Below, in pieces: positions 1 to 8,343 of a stretch of DNA of 64,000 nt. Below the pieces are notes generated by a model, which saw only the letters and a program-made list of their open reading frames with translations, was not told the DNA's origin and searched no databases. The stretch is from UBA6168 sp964508135 (lineage in GTDB: Bacteria > Bacteroidota > Bacteroidia > Chitinophagales > Saprospiraceae). How positions within the stretch are numbered: the stretch's first letter is position 1; each line of letters opens with the position of its first letter. The stretch is from contig CAZDSU010000036.1 in NCBI GenBank assembly GCA_964508135.1, forward strand, positions 1 through 64,000, in the 5' to 3' direction. The position numbers and the translations under genes were made by a program.

Positions 1-54
1 CACTTGCATAAAATCCTTGCGATTTCGCAAAGGATATTATTGGTAAGGTACTAA

Positions 55-3000
55 TCAAAACACCGCCCCTACCTGCGCTCGTCCCACATGCACCAGCCTC
101 GCCTCGCCCGTCTTCCGCCCCTCGTAAGTGATGCCGATGCGGATGTTTTTGGCCACCTGCCTGTCCAGTGTGATGTTCCAAATGAAGTTCTTCCCGTTCT
201 GCAACCCCTGCAAAAAAGCGAAGCCAACCGGAGAGTTCGCCTGCCCCTCGAAGTCAATTTTCACGAAGGAAAATTCCGAGCGTAGGCTCGTCGTAGCGCT
301 TTGGTTGAAGGTGGCTTCCCATTTCAGGTCGTTGGTGCGGGCGTTTTCGCCGAGGCTGTCGAGGCGATTTTCGGCCAGTTTGTAGCGCCACGAAACGCCC
401 GTGCGGAAGTTGTTCGACGGCTGCCAAGTCAACTGCGGCTTGGTCTCCCACGACTCGATGCGGTAGCGCTTGCTCTCAAACTGTTCCGATCCCTGCTCGT
501 CCACGCCGAGGCTCAGTTCCGTCTGGAAACTCAGCGATTTCGACACGTTCCAGCGGGTTTTCAGGAACTGCTCCCGCTGCCTGCGGCTCTCGAAGCCGGT
601 GGTCTGCACCAGCTTGTTTTGGTTGTCGGACATGCCTAACTGCACGTCGTACTTTGGGTCGGCCCGGTTGAAAAACAGCGTGTTGTACACCGACGAACGG
701 GTGCTCACCAGTGCCGTATCTGCCACGTTCAGCTCAAACGGATTCCAGGCGCTCACGCCATCCAATTGGCGCACCTTTCGAGTGATTTGCAAGCTGCTTT
801 GCGTTGAAAATTTGCTCAAAAACTGCTTCCCGCCCTTTGCATTGAACCACACCGCCTTCGGCTCCAACCGCAGGCTCTGGTTGAAGGTCACATTGTTGGT
901 GCGGATAAAATCGTCGGTGAAGACCGTCACCCGCACGGCGTTGGCCACGTCCTGGAACGGGGCGATTTCCACCTCGTCGAGCTGCACCTTGCCGTCTGCG
1001 TTGCGGTCGGTCCACACGTGGGTGCCCTCGCCCGGCTGCACTTGCAGGTAGGTGAACTCCAGTTTGCGCTCCTGGCCGGAGCCGATTTCATAGCTGGTGG
1101 CGCTTTGCACGACGCCTTTCAACAGGTTCAGGGTGTAGTCGAGGCGGCCAAGGTAGGTGTCGGAGGGGTTGAGGTTGGTGAGCGTCGTGTCCCGAATGGC
1201 GAGTTGCCGCCACGTGAAGTTCCAGCCGAGGCGTGAGTTACGGCTTTGTTGCCAATCGCCTGTGAGGTTCAATTCGTCGGCCAAGGTGGAGGCGGTGAAC
1301 TGCTCGCCGTCGGGGGCGTGGTCGAGGCGGCGCAGGTAGCTGGTCTTGAAGTTAAGCGTCTCACTTTCAGGGCTTTCGACATAGATTTTTGCCAAATTGT
1401 AAAAAAAACTGGCGGCGTTCAGCGTGTCCGGCCCATTGCCCTGTTGGCTTTTTGCGAAGCGGCTGTTGCGCTCCCGCTCGGCATAGACGCCCGCCCGCCA
1501 ATACCTCGTGCCGCTGCTGTCCCGCAGGAACGGCAGGGCAAAATTGGCCTTCGGCCTAAAAAACTCGCTCCGTTCCGCCGTGTTTTTGGTGGTCAAAATA
1601 TCGCCCTGCGCCCACACGTCCCAGCCGTTTTTCAGGTAGGCGTATTTGGCAAAATGCTTCGTGCCACGGTACAGCGTGTCCCGCAGGAAGCCCCCAAAAT
1701 TATACTGCAAGCTGCCCGTCTTGGCTGTCCGCAGCGTCGCCCCACCGTTGAACAGGTGCTCGTCGGTGGGGCGTGTAACGATGCCCACGTCGTTGACGTT
1801 GCGGTTCACATTCCAGTCCCGGGTGAATTCGGCGGGTCGGTACGGGTTCAGTTCCTTGAATTTTTTCTGCGCAAACTCGTAGTTGGCTTCCAGTTCGATT
1901 GCGGAACCCCTGACCCCTGAAGGGGAACCCACGGAATTCAATTTATTGGAACTTCGGCCATCTTTTGAATTTGGCTCGGCACTTCCCTCTGTGGGTTCCC
2001 CTTTAGGGGTCAGGGGTAAAATGTGCTTCACCCCCACCGTCCCAGCCAGCCCAACGTTGTCGCCATCGTTGAAATCGGACAAGCGGTTTTGGTCAAAATT
2101 GCTCAGCGCCACCTCCGCCCGCAGTTTCGTCTTTGCCGAAGGCGAAAACTCCCCACCCGCCGTGTAGAGCTGCTGCCGATTGGGCGCAACCAGCCGCCGC
2201 ACGGGTTCGTACTCGCCCTGTGGGTGTCCCGTGACTGGGTCTGGCGCAATCCAGCGATAGACACGGCCATTGGCGGGCGTCTCGGTGTCCAGCAGGTAGT
2301 TACCATTGCCGAGGCCGACAAGCGAGAAGCCTGCCGAGTATTTCGCCAACTGCTGATTGGTGCTGAAAATCAACACGTTAGCATAGGTCGTACCGTTCAC
2401 CATCGTGTCCCGCAGTTCGTATAGCACCCGAAAAGCGCTAAACTCTTCCACCGTGTCAATGGCGCTGACGACGGCGTTGAGGGAGCTGTCCCCCGCATTG
2501 CGGAGCACCTCCAACTCGCCCTGCGAGAAGTCGTCGTCAATGGGCTGCTTGCCGTCCTGCTCGGAGTAGGTGTGGAGGTAGAGGCGGTAGTTTTTTCCCT
2601 GCCAGTCGTTGTTCAGGGCGTAGAGCGAGCGCTGGTAGTCCTGCGTGTTGTAGTCGAACTCGACGACGATGCGGCTGTCCTTCGTAATCAGTCGGCGGTT
2701 GGTGAAGGTGACATGCCCGGCGTTGTAGTCAATCACGTAGTCGGCGTCGAGGCCCCGCTGCTGGAGCTTGCCGTCCACGAAGACCTTTTCCGTGCCGCTC
2801 AACACGATGATGAAGCGCTCGCCCTCGGCTCCTTCGAGGCGGTATGGGCCTTGGTTTCCTTCTTGTGCGGCGAGGGTGTTTCGGGCGAATTTGCCCCTGG
2901 CTATTGCAGCGCTGGCTCTCGTGTCCAAAGTGACGGCGTGACTCAAAGTCACGCCGTCACTCGACCGTTGCCCCGTCAGCCGTCCACCGTCCACCGTCCA

Positions 3001-3717
3001 CTGTTTGGAGAAAGTCGCGCCTTGCAGCTTTTTGAAATAGTTCATGAAATAGCCGTTCGGGCGAGCCAGTTCGTAGTCGCCAGCGATGAGCTTGTTGCCG
3101 TCCTTGGCCACTTGGATGAAAATCTTGTCGAACTCCCGAAGTTGCTGCGTATTGCCCTCCGGCTGTAACGGGATGTTGTTGTCGGTGATGGCGGCGAGGA
3201 TTTCGAGGTCGCCGAGGGTACCGCTCATTTGCAGGTTGAACTGCGAGTTGAGCACCAGGTTCTGGTTGTTTCCGAAGGAAAGTCCACGGGTGTAGTTGCC
3301 ATTGTAGTCGAGTCCACGCTGTGGCAGCAGGGGTCGCTGTTCGTCGGCGTAGGGGTCGTACTGAAAGCCAATGAGCATGTCGCCGGGCTTTTTCAGCACG
3401 GTAGTATCGAGGCGGGCAATGGGGGCCGTGAGGTTGAAGGGGAGGACTCGATACCTGAGATTGACGATTGACGATTGACGATTGACGATTAGGGTGTCGA
3501 AGCGGATGAGGTTGTTTTTTAGGGTAAAAAACTGGGGGGAAATGCGCTGCCCGGTGGCGGCGTCGGTGACTTCGACGGAGTCGGGGATGACGGTGAGCGT
3601 GTCGAGCAACTGGGGAATGAAGAGTACGGGCAGCACCTTGCTGCGCAGGTTCGAGATTTGCGCAGCAGCCAAAGTGGGCAACAGGGCCAAGAGGAAAATA
3701 TAAAAGGTTCTGCTCAT
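55..3717 (-). CDS. Large outer-membrane beta-barrel-like surface protein
   Basis: This 1220-residue protein is predicted to sit in the outer membrane. It has a Sec signal peptide (residues 1-19, ending in AAAQ), then a domain with a YVIDYNAGHVTF motif near residues 325-360, and a long C-terminal half of alternating hydrophobic and polar residues typical of beta strands, ending in Phe like many outer-membrane proteins. I do not recognise a named family. The gene is unusual because several repeats are translated in frame: a heptamer array (residues about 76-85), a second heptamer array (239-246), a perfect palindrome (252-263) and a twin-hairpin element (567-603). It starts at ATG and is transcribed alone, with the next gene 160 bp upstream on the same strand. 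Function is unknown; the localisation is inference. Confidence 0.75.
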   Translation of the reverse strand: MSRTFYIFLLALLPTLAAAQISNLRSKVLPVLFIPQLLDTLTVIPDSVEVTDAATGQRISPQFFTLKNNLIRFDTLIVNRQSSIVNLRYRVLPFNLTAPIARLDTTVLKKPGDMLIGFQYDPYADEQRPLLPQRGLDYNGNYTRGLSFGNNQNLVLNSQFNLQMSGTLGDLEILAAITDNNIPLQPEGNTQQLREFDKIFIQVAKDGNKLIAGDYELARPNGYFMNYFKKLQGATFSKQWTVDGGRLTGQRSSDGVTLSHAVTLDTRASAAIARGKFARNTLAAQEGNQGPYRLEGAEGERFIIVLSGTEKVFVDGKLQQRGLDADYVIDYNAGHVTFTNRRLITKDSRIVVEFDYNTQDYQRSLYALNNDWQGKNYRLYLHTYSEQDGKQPIDDDFSQGELEVLRNAGDSSLNAVVSAIDTVEEFSAFRVLYELRDTMVNGTTYANVLIFSTNQQLAKYSAGFSLVGLGNGNYLLDTETPANGRVYRWIAPDPVTGHPQGEYEPVRRLVAPNRQQLYTAGGEFSPSAKTKLRAEVALSNFDQNRLSDFNDGDNVGLAGTVGVKHILPLTPKGEPTEGSAEPNSKDGRSSNKLNSVGSPSGVRGSAIELEANYEFAQKKFKELNPYRPAEFTRDWNVNRNVNDVGIVTRPTDEHLFNGGATLRTAKTGSLQYNFGGFLRDTLYRGTKHFAKYAYLKNGWDVWAQGDILTTKNTAERSEFFRPKANFALPFLRDSSGTRYWRAGVYAERERNSRFAKSQQGNGPDTLNAASFFYNLAKIYVESPESETLNFKTSYLRRLDHAPDGEQFTASTLADELNLTGDWQQSRNSRLGWNFTWRQLAIRDTTLTNLNPSDTYLGRLDYTLNLLKGVVQSATSYEIGSGQERKLEFTYLQVQPGEGTHVWTDRNADGKVQLDEVEIAPFQDVANAVRVTVFTDDFIRTNNVTFNQSLRLEPKAVWFNAKGGKQFLSKFSTQSSLQITRKVRQLDGVSAWNPFELNVADTALVSTRSSVYNTLFFNRADPKYDVQLGMSDNQNKLVQTTGFESRRQREQFLKTRWNVSKSLSFQTELSLGVDEQGSEQFESKRYRIESWETKPQLTWQPSNNFRTGVSWRYKLAENRLDSLGENARTNDLKWEATFNQSATTSLRSEFSFVKIDFEGQANSPVGFAFLQGLQNGKNFIWNITLDRQVAKNIRIGITYEGRKTGEARLVHVGRAQVGAVF
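1906..2017. repeat. Twin-hairpin inverted repeat inside a CDS
   Basis: Two 27-bp arms (1906-1932 and 1991-2017) are inverted copies with 26 of 27 positions matching, separated by 58 bp. Each arm also contains its own small hairpin, CCCCTgaAGGGG or its variant. The element is translated in frame as a Pro/Gly/Ser-rich stretch of the outer-membrane protein. A related half copy (TTCCCCTTTCGAGGGG) lies upstream of prfA. Confidence 0.85.
2929..2961. repeat. Perfect 15-bp-arm palindrome inside a CDS
   Basis: AGTGACGGCGTGACT at 2929-2943 and its exact reverse complement at 2947-2961 are separated by a 3-base loop. The palindrome lies in frame in the outer-membrane protein gene, encoding roughly SDGVTLSHAVT, and is followed 19 bp later by a heptamer array. 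Confidence 0.9.
2980..3000. repeat. Tandem heptamer (CCGTCCA)x3 inside a CDS
   Basis: Three exact copies of CCGTCCA lie in the outer-membrane protein gene. The total of 21 bp keeps the reading frame, but gain or loss of one unit would not. Confidence 0.9.
3461..3490. repeat. Tandem heptamer (TTGACGA)x4.3 inside a CDS
   Basis: Four exact copies of TTGACGA plus two bases lie near the 5' end of the outer-membrane protein gene, about 76-85 codons from the start. The unit is not a multiple of three, so a change in copy number would shift the frame. Confidence 0.92.
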
Positions 3718-3878
3718 CCAGCTGGTGGTCGGGTTTGGGTAACAAACGTAATTTAACTTACTTTATGGCTTGTTAAACTTTTTTGAGGCATACAAACAAA
3801 TTAAAGGCAATTGACTAAACGGACGGGGGGAGCGTTTGTGACGCTGCTATGAAAAGGAAGGATGAGTGGGGATACAAC

Positions 3879-5033
3879 CTATATTTTTTCCAAAATATAA
3901 TTCAAATCACAAACCCTTATATTTTCATCCAAAGGGTAATCACCCGGATGAGGAGTTACAATATATAAAGGTGGGCGGCCCGTGTCTTCATGGGCAATGC
4001 GAATGCCCTTGCTCAAGGTTGGGCTGGATGACATTTTTATTTCGATTGCCATTATTGGTTGGTTGCCCTTGACAATCAGTAGATCTATTTCGGAACCTTC
4101 CTTTGTCCTATAAAAAAACGGCAATACGTTCTGAGGCAGGTTGGCGATGACTTGTTGCACCACGTAACCTTCCCATGATGCCCCGGCGATTTGGTTGCCG
4201 AGGAGCTGGTTCATGTCAGCGATGCCCGCCAAATGGTGCAAAACGCCGCTATCCCTGAAATAAACTTTTGGCGTTTTGACAAGGCGCTTACCCATGTTAA
4301 TATGCCAAGGTGATAGGTAGCGGATGAAGTAGGCGTTTTCTAAGTAAGACAGATAGCGTTTGACAGTAGGCATGGTAAGCCCCAGAGAATTGGCCAAAGT
4401 GCTAAAGTTGAGCAGGTTAGCGTGGACGCCTGTCAACATTTGCAGTAGGGTTCTAAGTGTTTGGGGAGGTGCGTTCAGACCAAACTGTGGCAAGTCCCGC
4501 TCAATGAACGTAGTGATAAAATCTTGTAGCCATTGAGAAGCAGCAACCTCGTCAAGGGCAAATAGCGAAGGTGGGAAACCGCCTCGCAGCCAGTGCCAAT
4601 TTAGGTCATTCTTTGGCAACTCTTTGAAATGGAATGGAGTGAGTTCAAGATAAGAGATACGTCCAGCCAGCGTTTCGGAACTCTGCCTTAGCATCTCTGG
4701 CGAGGCTGAACCCAGAATTAGAAAGCGGCCGGGAATGCGACGCTGGTCAACCAATGCCCTGAGCAACGGGAAAAGTTCTGGCTGCCGCTGCACCTCGTCA
4801 ATAATCACTAGGTTTTCCTCGTTTTCTTTCAGAAAAAGCTCGGCATTGCGTAGCCGGTTTAGGTCGGAAGGTAGTTCGAGGTCAAGGTAAATGGAAGGTT
4901 TTCCCAATTCCTTGACGATGCGCTTTGCCAATGTGGTTTTGCCTGCCTGCCTTGGCCCAGTGATGCCCACCACCGGAAAAGTTTGGAGCCGTTGGAGCAG
5001 CGGTTGTTCAATATGTCGAGGATATATCATCAT
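3879..5033 (-). CDS. AAA_14 / DUF4143 family ATPase
   Basis: This 384-residue protein matches the common AAA_14 plus DUF4143 architecture, whose cellular role is not established. The Walker A motif is GPRQAGKTT (residues 26-34) and the Walker B is VIIDE (76-80). A helical winged-helix-like middle follows. The C-terminus carries a PD-(D/E)XK-nuclease-like signature, SEIDLLI followed by AIEIK, near residues 310-336. The protein appears intact. Its start codon is the inner edge of a 49-bp palindrome (5032-5080), and a small AT-rich hairpin (TATATTTT..AAAATATA) covers the last codons. A second, broken copy of the family lies at 36787-37908. The family assignment is firm; the function is not known. 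Confidence 0.88.
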   Translation of the reverse strand: MMIYPRHIEQPLLQRLQTFPVVGITGPRQAGKTTLAKRIVKELGKPSIYLDLELPSDLNRLRNAELFLKENEENLVIIDEVQRQPELFPLLRALVDQRRIPGRFLILGSASPEMLRQSSETLAGRISYLELTPFHFKELPKNDLNWHWLRGGFPPSLFALDEVAASQWLQDFITTFIERDLPQFGLNAPPQTLRTLLQMLTGVHANLLNFSTLANSLGLTMPTVKRYLSYLENAYFIRYLSPWHINMGKRLVKTPKVYFRDSGVLHHLAGIADMNQLLGNQIAGASWEGYVVQQVIANLPQNVLPFFYRTKEGSEIDLLIVKGNQPIMAIEIKMSSSPTLSKGIRIAHEDTGRPPLYIVTPHPGDYPLDENIRVCDLNYILEKI

Positions 5034-5080
5034 TTATGCCGCCAAATTTAAAATTAATTTTTGAATTTGGCGGCATAAAT
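5032..5080. repeat. Palindrome abutting the ATPase start codon
   Basis: Perfect 17-bp arms, ATTTATGCCGCCAAATT (5032-5048) and its reverse complement (5064-5080), flank a 15-bp AT-rich spacer. The palindrome overlaps the first two bases of the ATPase start codon. It may be an operator, a leader hairpin or the end of a mobile gene unit. Confidence 0.88.
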
Positions 5081-5095
5081 TGTTAAAAATTAACC

Positions 5096-5920
5096 TCACC
5101 ACTCAAACACCACCGGATTGATCGCCGTCGCAACCACCTCCCTAACCCTTGCCCCGGGACACCAAGTCTCCCAATCGTTCTGCTGGTTTGGGTTTTCCGG
5201 TGCCTTCAGTTTCATGTCCTTGTCCATGTAGATGACCGTCATCACTTGTCGCATCTGGTCGGTGAGGTTGGCGCCTGCCCGATGAAAGACCCAGCCGCTG
5301 TGGAAGCTCACTTCACCCAGTTCAAACGGCTCGATGACGTGCTGGAAGTCGTTGACTCGCAATGTTTTCTGGATATGCGCCTCGCTGTCGTCACTGATTT
5401 TCAGGTTGCGTCCCATGGGTATGCGCTGGCTGCCGGCGCTGAATTCCAATGGCCCCATCTCCAGCGGCACAGACTGCATCGGTACCCAGGCGGTCACGGT
5501 ATTGTCGTTGGCCAGCGGCCAATAGTACTGGTCGGCATGCCAAGGGGTGAAGCCACCGCCCGGCTCTTTGAACAATGCTTGGTCGTGGTACATGCGCACG
5601 CCTCGAACGCTCATTAGCTCGGTGGCAATGCGGGCCAGCCGCTTGCCGAACACGAACTGCTTCACTGCTTCGCTTTTTGTCCAGATGTTCATGATTTGCA
5701 GGAATGCCTTGCCGTAGGTGTCCCGCTGCTCCATCGGTAGGTGCTGTGTGTTCAGTTCCCGTACTTTTTGCGAAATGACTTGGCCGTAGTGTGACAACAC
5801 TTCCGGTGGGAACACCTGTTTTAGTTTGATGAAATTGTGCTCCCGGTAAAAGTCAACTTGCTCGGCGTTGAGGGCAAACGGCTCGTCAAGGATGGAGAAG
5901 TCCAGTGCGGGTGCGGTCAT
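5096..5920 (-). CDS. Phytanoyl-CoA dioxygenase (PhyH) family protein
   Basis: This 274-residue protein is a predicted Fe(II)/2-oxoglutarate-dependent oxygenase of the PhyH family. The facial-triad candidates are visible: HAD at His128-Asp130, and a distal His in SFHSGW (His207), with Arg214 or Arg224 as the possible 2-oxoglutarate ligand. PhyH proteins hydroxylate a wide range of small substrates, and nothing nearby identifies this one. The ATG at 5920 is chosen over a TTG 27 bp upstream because the conserved part begins directly after it. It is divergent from the exonuclease III gene, and a palindrome lies just beyond its stop. Confidence 0.85.
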   Translation of the reverse strand: MTAPALDFSILDEPFALNAEQVDFYREHNFIKLKQVFPPEVLSHYGQVISQKVRELNTQHLPMEQRDTYGKAFLQIMNIWTKSEAVKQFVFGKRLARIATELMSVRGVRMYHDQALFKEPGGGFTPWHADQYYWPLANDNTVTAWVPMQSVPLEMGPLEFSAGSQRIPMGRNLKISDDSEAHIQKTLRVNDFQHVIEPFELGEVSFHSGWVFHRAGANLTDQMRQVMTVIYMDKDMKLKAPENPNQQNDWETWCPGARVREVVATAINPVVFEW

Positions 5921-6046
5921 GGATGTAATTTTTTGGAAAAATTTCAATTGTGAAACTGGCGAAAGATAAGCGCTCGGTCAACACTTTTTACTTTGGCCTT
6001 TCTACTTTTTACTTAATCCCTATGTTTGCCATCAAAACAAATTTCA

Positions 6047-6823
6047 ATGGCCACCACCATCATTTCCTACAACGTCAACGGCTTTCGGGCAGCGGCAACC
6101 AAGGGTCTTTTCGACTGGCTGAAGCAAGAGGATCCCGACATCATCTGCTTTCAGGAAACGAAAATGCAGCCTGACCAGGTTGATGCGACGCATTTCGAAG
6201 CACTCGGTTACACTTCGCACTACTGGCACTCAGCGGAAAAAAAGGGCTACAGCAGCGTGGCTACCATGTCCAAGAAAGCACCCGACAAGGTGGTGCTGGG
6301 TTGCGGCATGGAAAAATACGACCGGGAAGGCCGCATCCTGCGTACCGACTTTGGCGATTGGACCTTGCTCAACTGCTACTTCCCCTCCGGCACCAGCGGC
6401 GACGAGCGGCAGGGCTTCAAGTACGAGTTCCTTGATGATTTTTTCAACTGGATTGCGGAGCTAAAAAAGGAGCGCCCGAACCTAATCATCGTAGGCGACT
6501 ACAACATCGCCCATCGGGATATTGACATCCACAGCCCGAAGACCAACCAAAAATCCTCCGGCTTCCTGCCCGCAGAGCGAGCTTGGATGACCAAATGGTT
6601 TGAGAGTGGTTTCACCGATGCCTTCCGGCAGGTACACCCCACTAAAAAAGACGACTACACTTGGTGGAGCTTGCGCTTCAATTCGAGGGCCAGCAACAAA
6701 GGTTGGCGCATTGATTACCAGTCGGTTACGGATAATTTGAAGGAAAAAATAATTGATGTAAAACACCTCGGCGATGCCAGGCACAGCGACCACTGCCCGG
6801 TCTGGATGAAGATTGACATTTGA
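6047..6823 (+). CDS. xth: Exodeoxyribonuclease III (AP endonuclease)
   Basis: This is a 258-residue enzyme of the exonuclease/endonuclease/phosphatase fold that nicks DNA at abasic sites and removes 3' nucleotides in base-excision repair. It has SYNVNG at residues 7-12, the metal ligand Glu37 in FQETK, GDYN (Asp151, Asn153) and the terminal SDHCP (Asp248, His249). The length is normal for the family. The ATG at 6047 places the conserved beta strand right after the start; an upstream TTG would add seven unconserved residues. The stop codon lies in the left arm of an inverted repeat that also supplies the end of the convergent ribA gene. Confidence 0.95.
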   Translation: MATTIISYNVNGFRAAATKGLFDWLKQEDPDIICFQETKMQPDQVDATHFEALGYTSHYWHSAEKKGYSSVATMSKKAPDKVVLGCGMEKYDREGRILRTDFGDWTLLNCYFPSGTSGDERQGFKYEFLDDFFNWIAELKKERPNLIIVGDYNIAHRDIDIHSPKTNQKSSGFLPAERAWMTKWFESGFTDAFRQVHPTKKDDYTWWSLRFNSRASNKGWRIDYQSVTDNLKEKIIDVKHLGDARHSDHCPVWMKIDI

Positions 6824-6888
6824 ATGGAAAATTGAAAATGGAGAATGACGCACTGGCCACATTCTCCATTTTTCATTCTCCATTCAAA
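6819..6888. repeat. Inverted repeat spanning two convergent gene ends
   Basis: Outer arms TTTGAATGGA (6819-6828) and TCCATTCAAA (6879-6888) and inner arms AAATGGAGAATG (6836-6847) and CATTCTCCATTT (6860-6871) are perfect, separated by 7 unpaired bases on each side. The element contains the xth stop codon and the last codons of ribA. It lacks a run of T and is not a typical intrinsic terminator. Confidence 0.85.
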
Positions 6889-7460
6889 AGGTGTCCCATC
6901 AGTTCCTGCTTAGTGCGGAGATAGGCGGCGTTTTCCTTTTTGGGTTCGATGATGAGCGGTTCCCGGCTAATGATTTCGATGCCTGAGTGTTCGATGGCCT
7001 CGATTTTTTGCGGGTTGTTGGTAAGCAGGCGTATTTTGCGGATGCCGAGGTCGTGAAGTATTTCCACAGCGAGGTCGTACTGGCGTGCGTCCACCTCGAA
7101 GCCCAGGTGGGTATTGGCGGAAGCGGTGTCGAAGCCTTTGTCCTGCAGGTTGTAGGCTTTTAGTTTGTTTATCAGGCCGATGCCCCTACCTTCTTGCCGT
7201 AGGTAGATGACCACGCCGCCTTGTTCGGCTGCGAGTTCGAGTGCCCTGTCCAATTGCTCGCCACAGTCGCAGCGGCGGGAGTGGAACAAGTCACCGGTCA
7301 TGCACTCGGAATGGATGCGCACGAGCACGGGCTGGGTCACGTCGAGGTTTTCATGCACCAATGCAACATGCGGCGTCAAATCGTCGGGCGAAGTGGCGTA
7401 GGCGATGATGTTAAAATTTCCCCAATCAGTTGGCAAAAAAGCCTGTACTTGTCGTTGCAT
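6873..7460 (-). CDS. ribA: GTP cyclohydrolase II
   Basis: This 195-residue enzyme opens GTP to give the first intermediate of riboflavin synthesis. The zinc site is visible as Cys53, Cys64 and Cys66 in the SECMTGDLFHSRRCDC stretch, followed by the RQEGRGIGL catalytic region (residues 89-97). It is a stand-alone RibA without the RibB domain. The start at 7460 (MQRQ) is chosen because the upstream extension reads through degenerate short repeats. The last residues (LLNGE) are encoded by an inverted repeat shared with the end of xth. No other riboflavin gene is nearby. Confidence 0.94.
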   Translation of the reverse strand: MQRQVQAFLPTDWGNFNIIAYATSPDDLTPHVALVHENLDVTQPVLVRIHSECMTGDLFHSRRCDCGEQLDRALELAAEQGGVVIYLRQEGRGIGLINKLKAYNLQDKGFDTASANTHLGFEVDARQYDLAVEILHDLGIRKIRLLTNNPQKIEAIEHSGIEIISREPLIIEPKKENAAYLRTKQELMGHLLNGE

Positions 7461-7564
7461 GTTAGCGTATTGGCAAATTGGCGTTTTGGCATGTTGGCCA
7501 GTCCGCCAATGAACACCCTTGCGGGTTTTAAGTTTGCAAAGGTACGACACCACCGTTCAACCCA

Positions 7565-8278
7565 ATGGCGATGCCACCAAAAATACTCTTGGTCGAGGAC
7601 GACGAAACGCTGGGCTTCCTGCTCGGCGAGTTTTTGCGCAGCCGTGATTTTGAAGTGGCCTGGGCCAGGGACGGCGTGGACGGACTGCGGCAGTACAATG
7701 CCGACCACTTCGACCTCTGCCTGCTCGATGTGATGATGCCCGCTCTCGATGGTTTCACCGTAGCCGAACTATTGCGCCAGCGTAGGGCGGATTTGCCCAT
7801 CATCTTCCTCACCGCCAAGTCGCTCCACGCTGACGTGGTACGGGGCTTCAAGGCAGGTGCCGACGATTACATCAAAAAACCGGTGAACGAAGAGGAACTG
7901 GTGGCCCGCATCCAAGCCGTGCTGAAACGGACTGCACCGGGGGGGGTAGGGTTGTCCGACGAGGCTCGGACGGTTTTCCAAGTGGGCAACTATATTTTTG
8001 ACAGTGAAAAATGGAGCTTGCAACTCGGTGGGCAAGTGACCAACTTAACCGAAATGGAAGCCCGCCTATTGAAGATGCTTTGTGAAAAAAACGGCCAGCT
8101 CGTGCAGCGGGAGTGGGTACTGGAAAAAATCTGGGGCCGCAGCGACTTCCTCGCCCGCAAGAGCATGGACGTGTTCATTTCTCGGCTCCGCAAATACTTG
8201 GCGCAAGACCCACGGGTTCGGATTACCAATTTGCACGGAAGTGGGTTTGTCTTGGAAGTTAGTTCGACAGTTGAATAG
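7565..8278 (+). CDS. OmpR/PhoB-type response regulator
   Basis: This 237-residue two-component regulator has a receiver domain (residues 5-120) with the acidic pocket Glu11-Asp12-Asp13, phospho-acceptor Asp55 in LLDVMMP, Thr83 and Lys105. A C-terminal winged-helix DNA-binding domain (about 140-235) follows, with the LTEMEARLL and SRLRKYL motifs of the OmpR family. No histidine kinase gene is adjacent, so it is an orphan here and its signal cannot be inferred. It is divergent from ribA with about 100 bp between them. The ATG at 7565 is used; an internal ATG two codons later is equally possible. Confidence 0.93.
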   Translation: MAMPPKILLVEDDETLGFLLGEFLRSRDFEVAWARDGVDGLRQYNADHFDLCLLDVMMPALDGFTVAELLRQRRADLPIIFLTAKSLHADVVRGFKAGADDYIKKPVNEEELVARIQAVLKRTAPGGVGLSDEARTVFQVGNYIFDSEKWSLQLGGQVTNLTEMEARLLKMLCEKNGQLVQREWVLEKIWGRSDFLARKSMDVFISRLRKYLAQDPRVRITNLHGSGFVLEVSSTVE

Positions 8279-8312
8279 TTCAGCAGCCGAGGTCGTAGAA
8301 GCTAGTCCCCGA

Positions 8313-8336
8313 CTGCCAACTGCCAACTGACGAACT
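8313..8336. repeat. CTGCCAA-type short repeat
   Basis: Two exact CTGCCAA units followed by a degenerate CTGACGAACTG. Similar strings occur at 38411-38444, inside the SNF2 gene, and at 41634-41669, beside the OmpA-family gene. Confidence 0.7.
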
Positions 8337-8343
8337 GCACACT

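Noticed and set aside
1..54. Possible hairpin and gene end at the left edge
   Set aside because: The stretch is too short to assign; it holds only a short CCTTGCGATTTCGCAAAGG hairpin past the first gene's stop.
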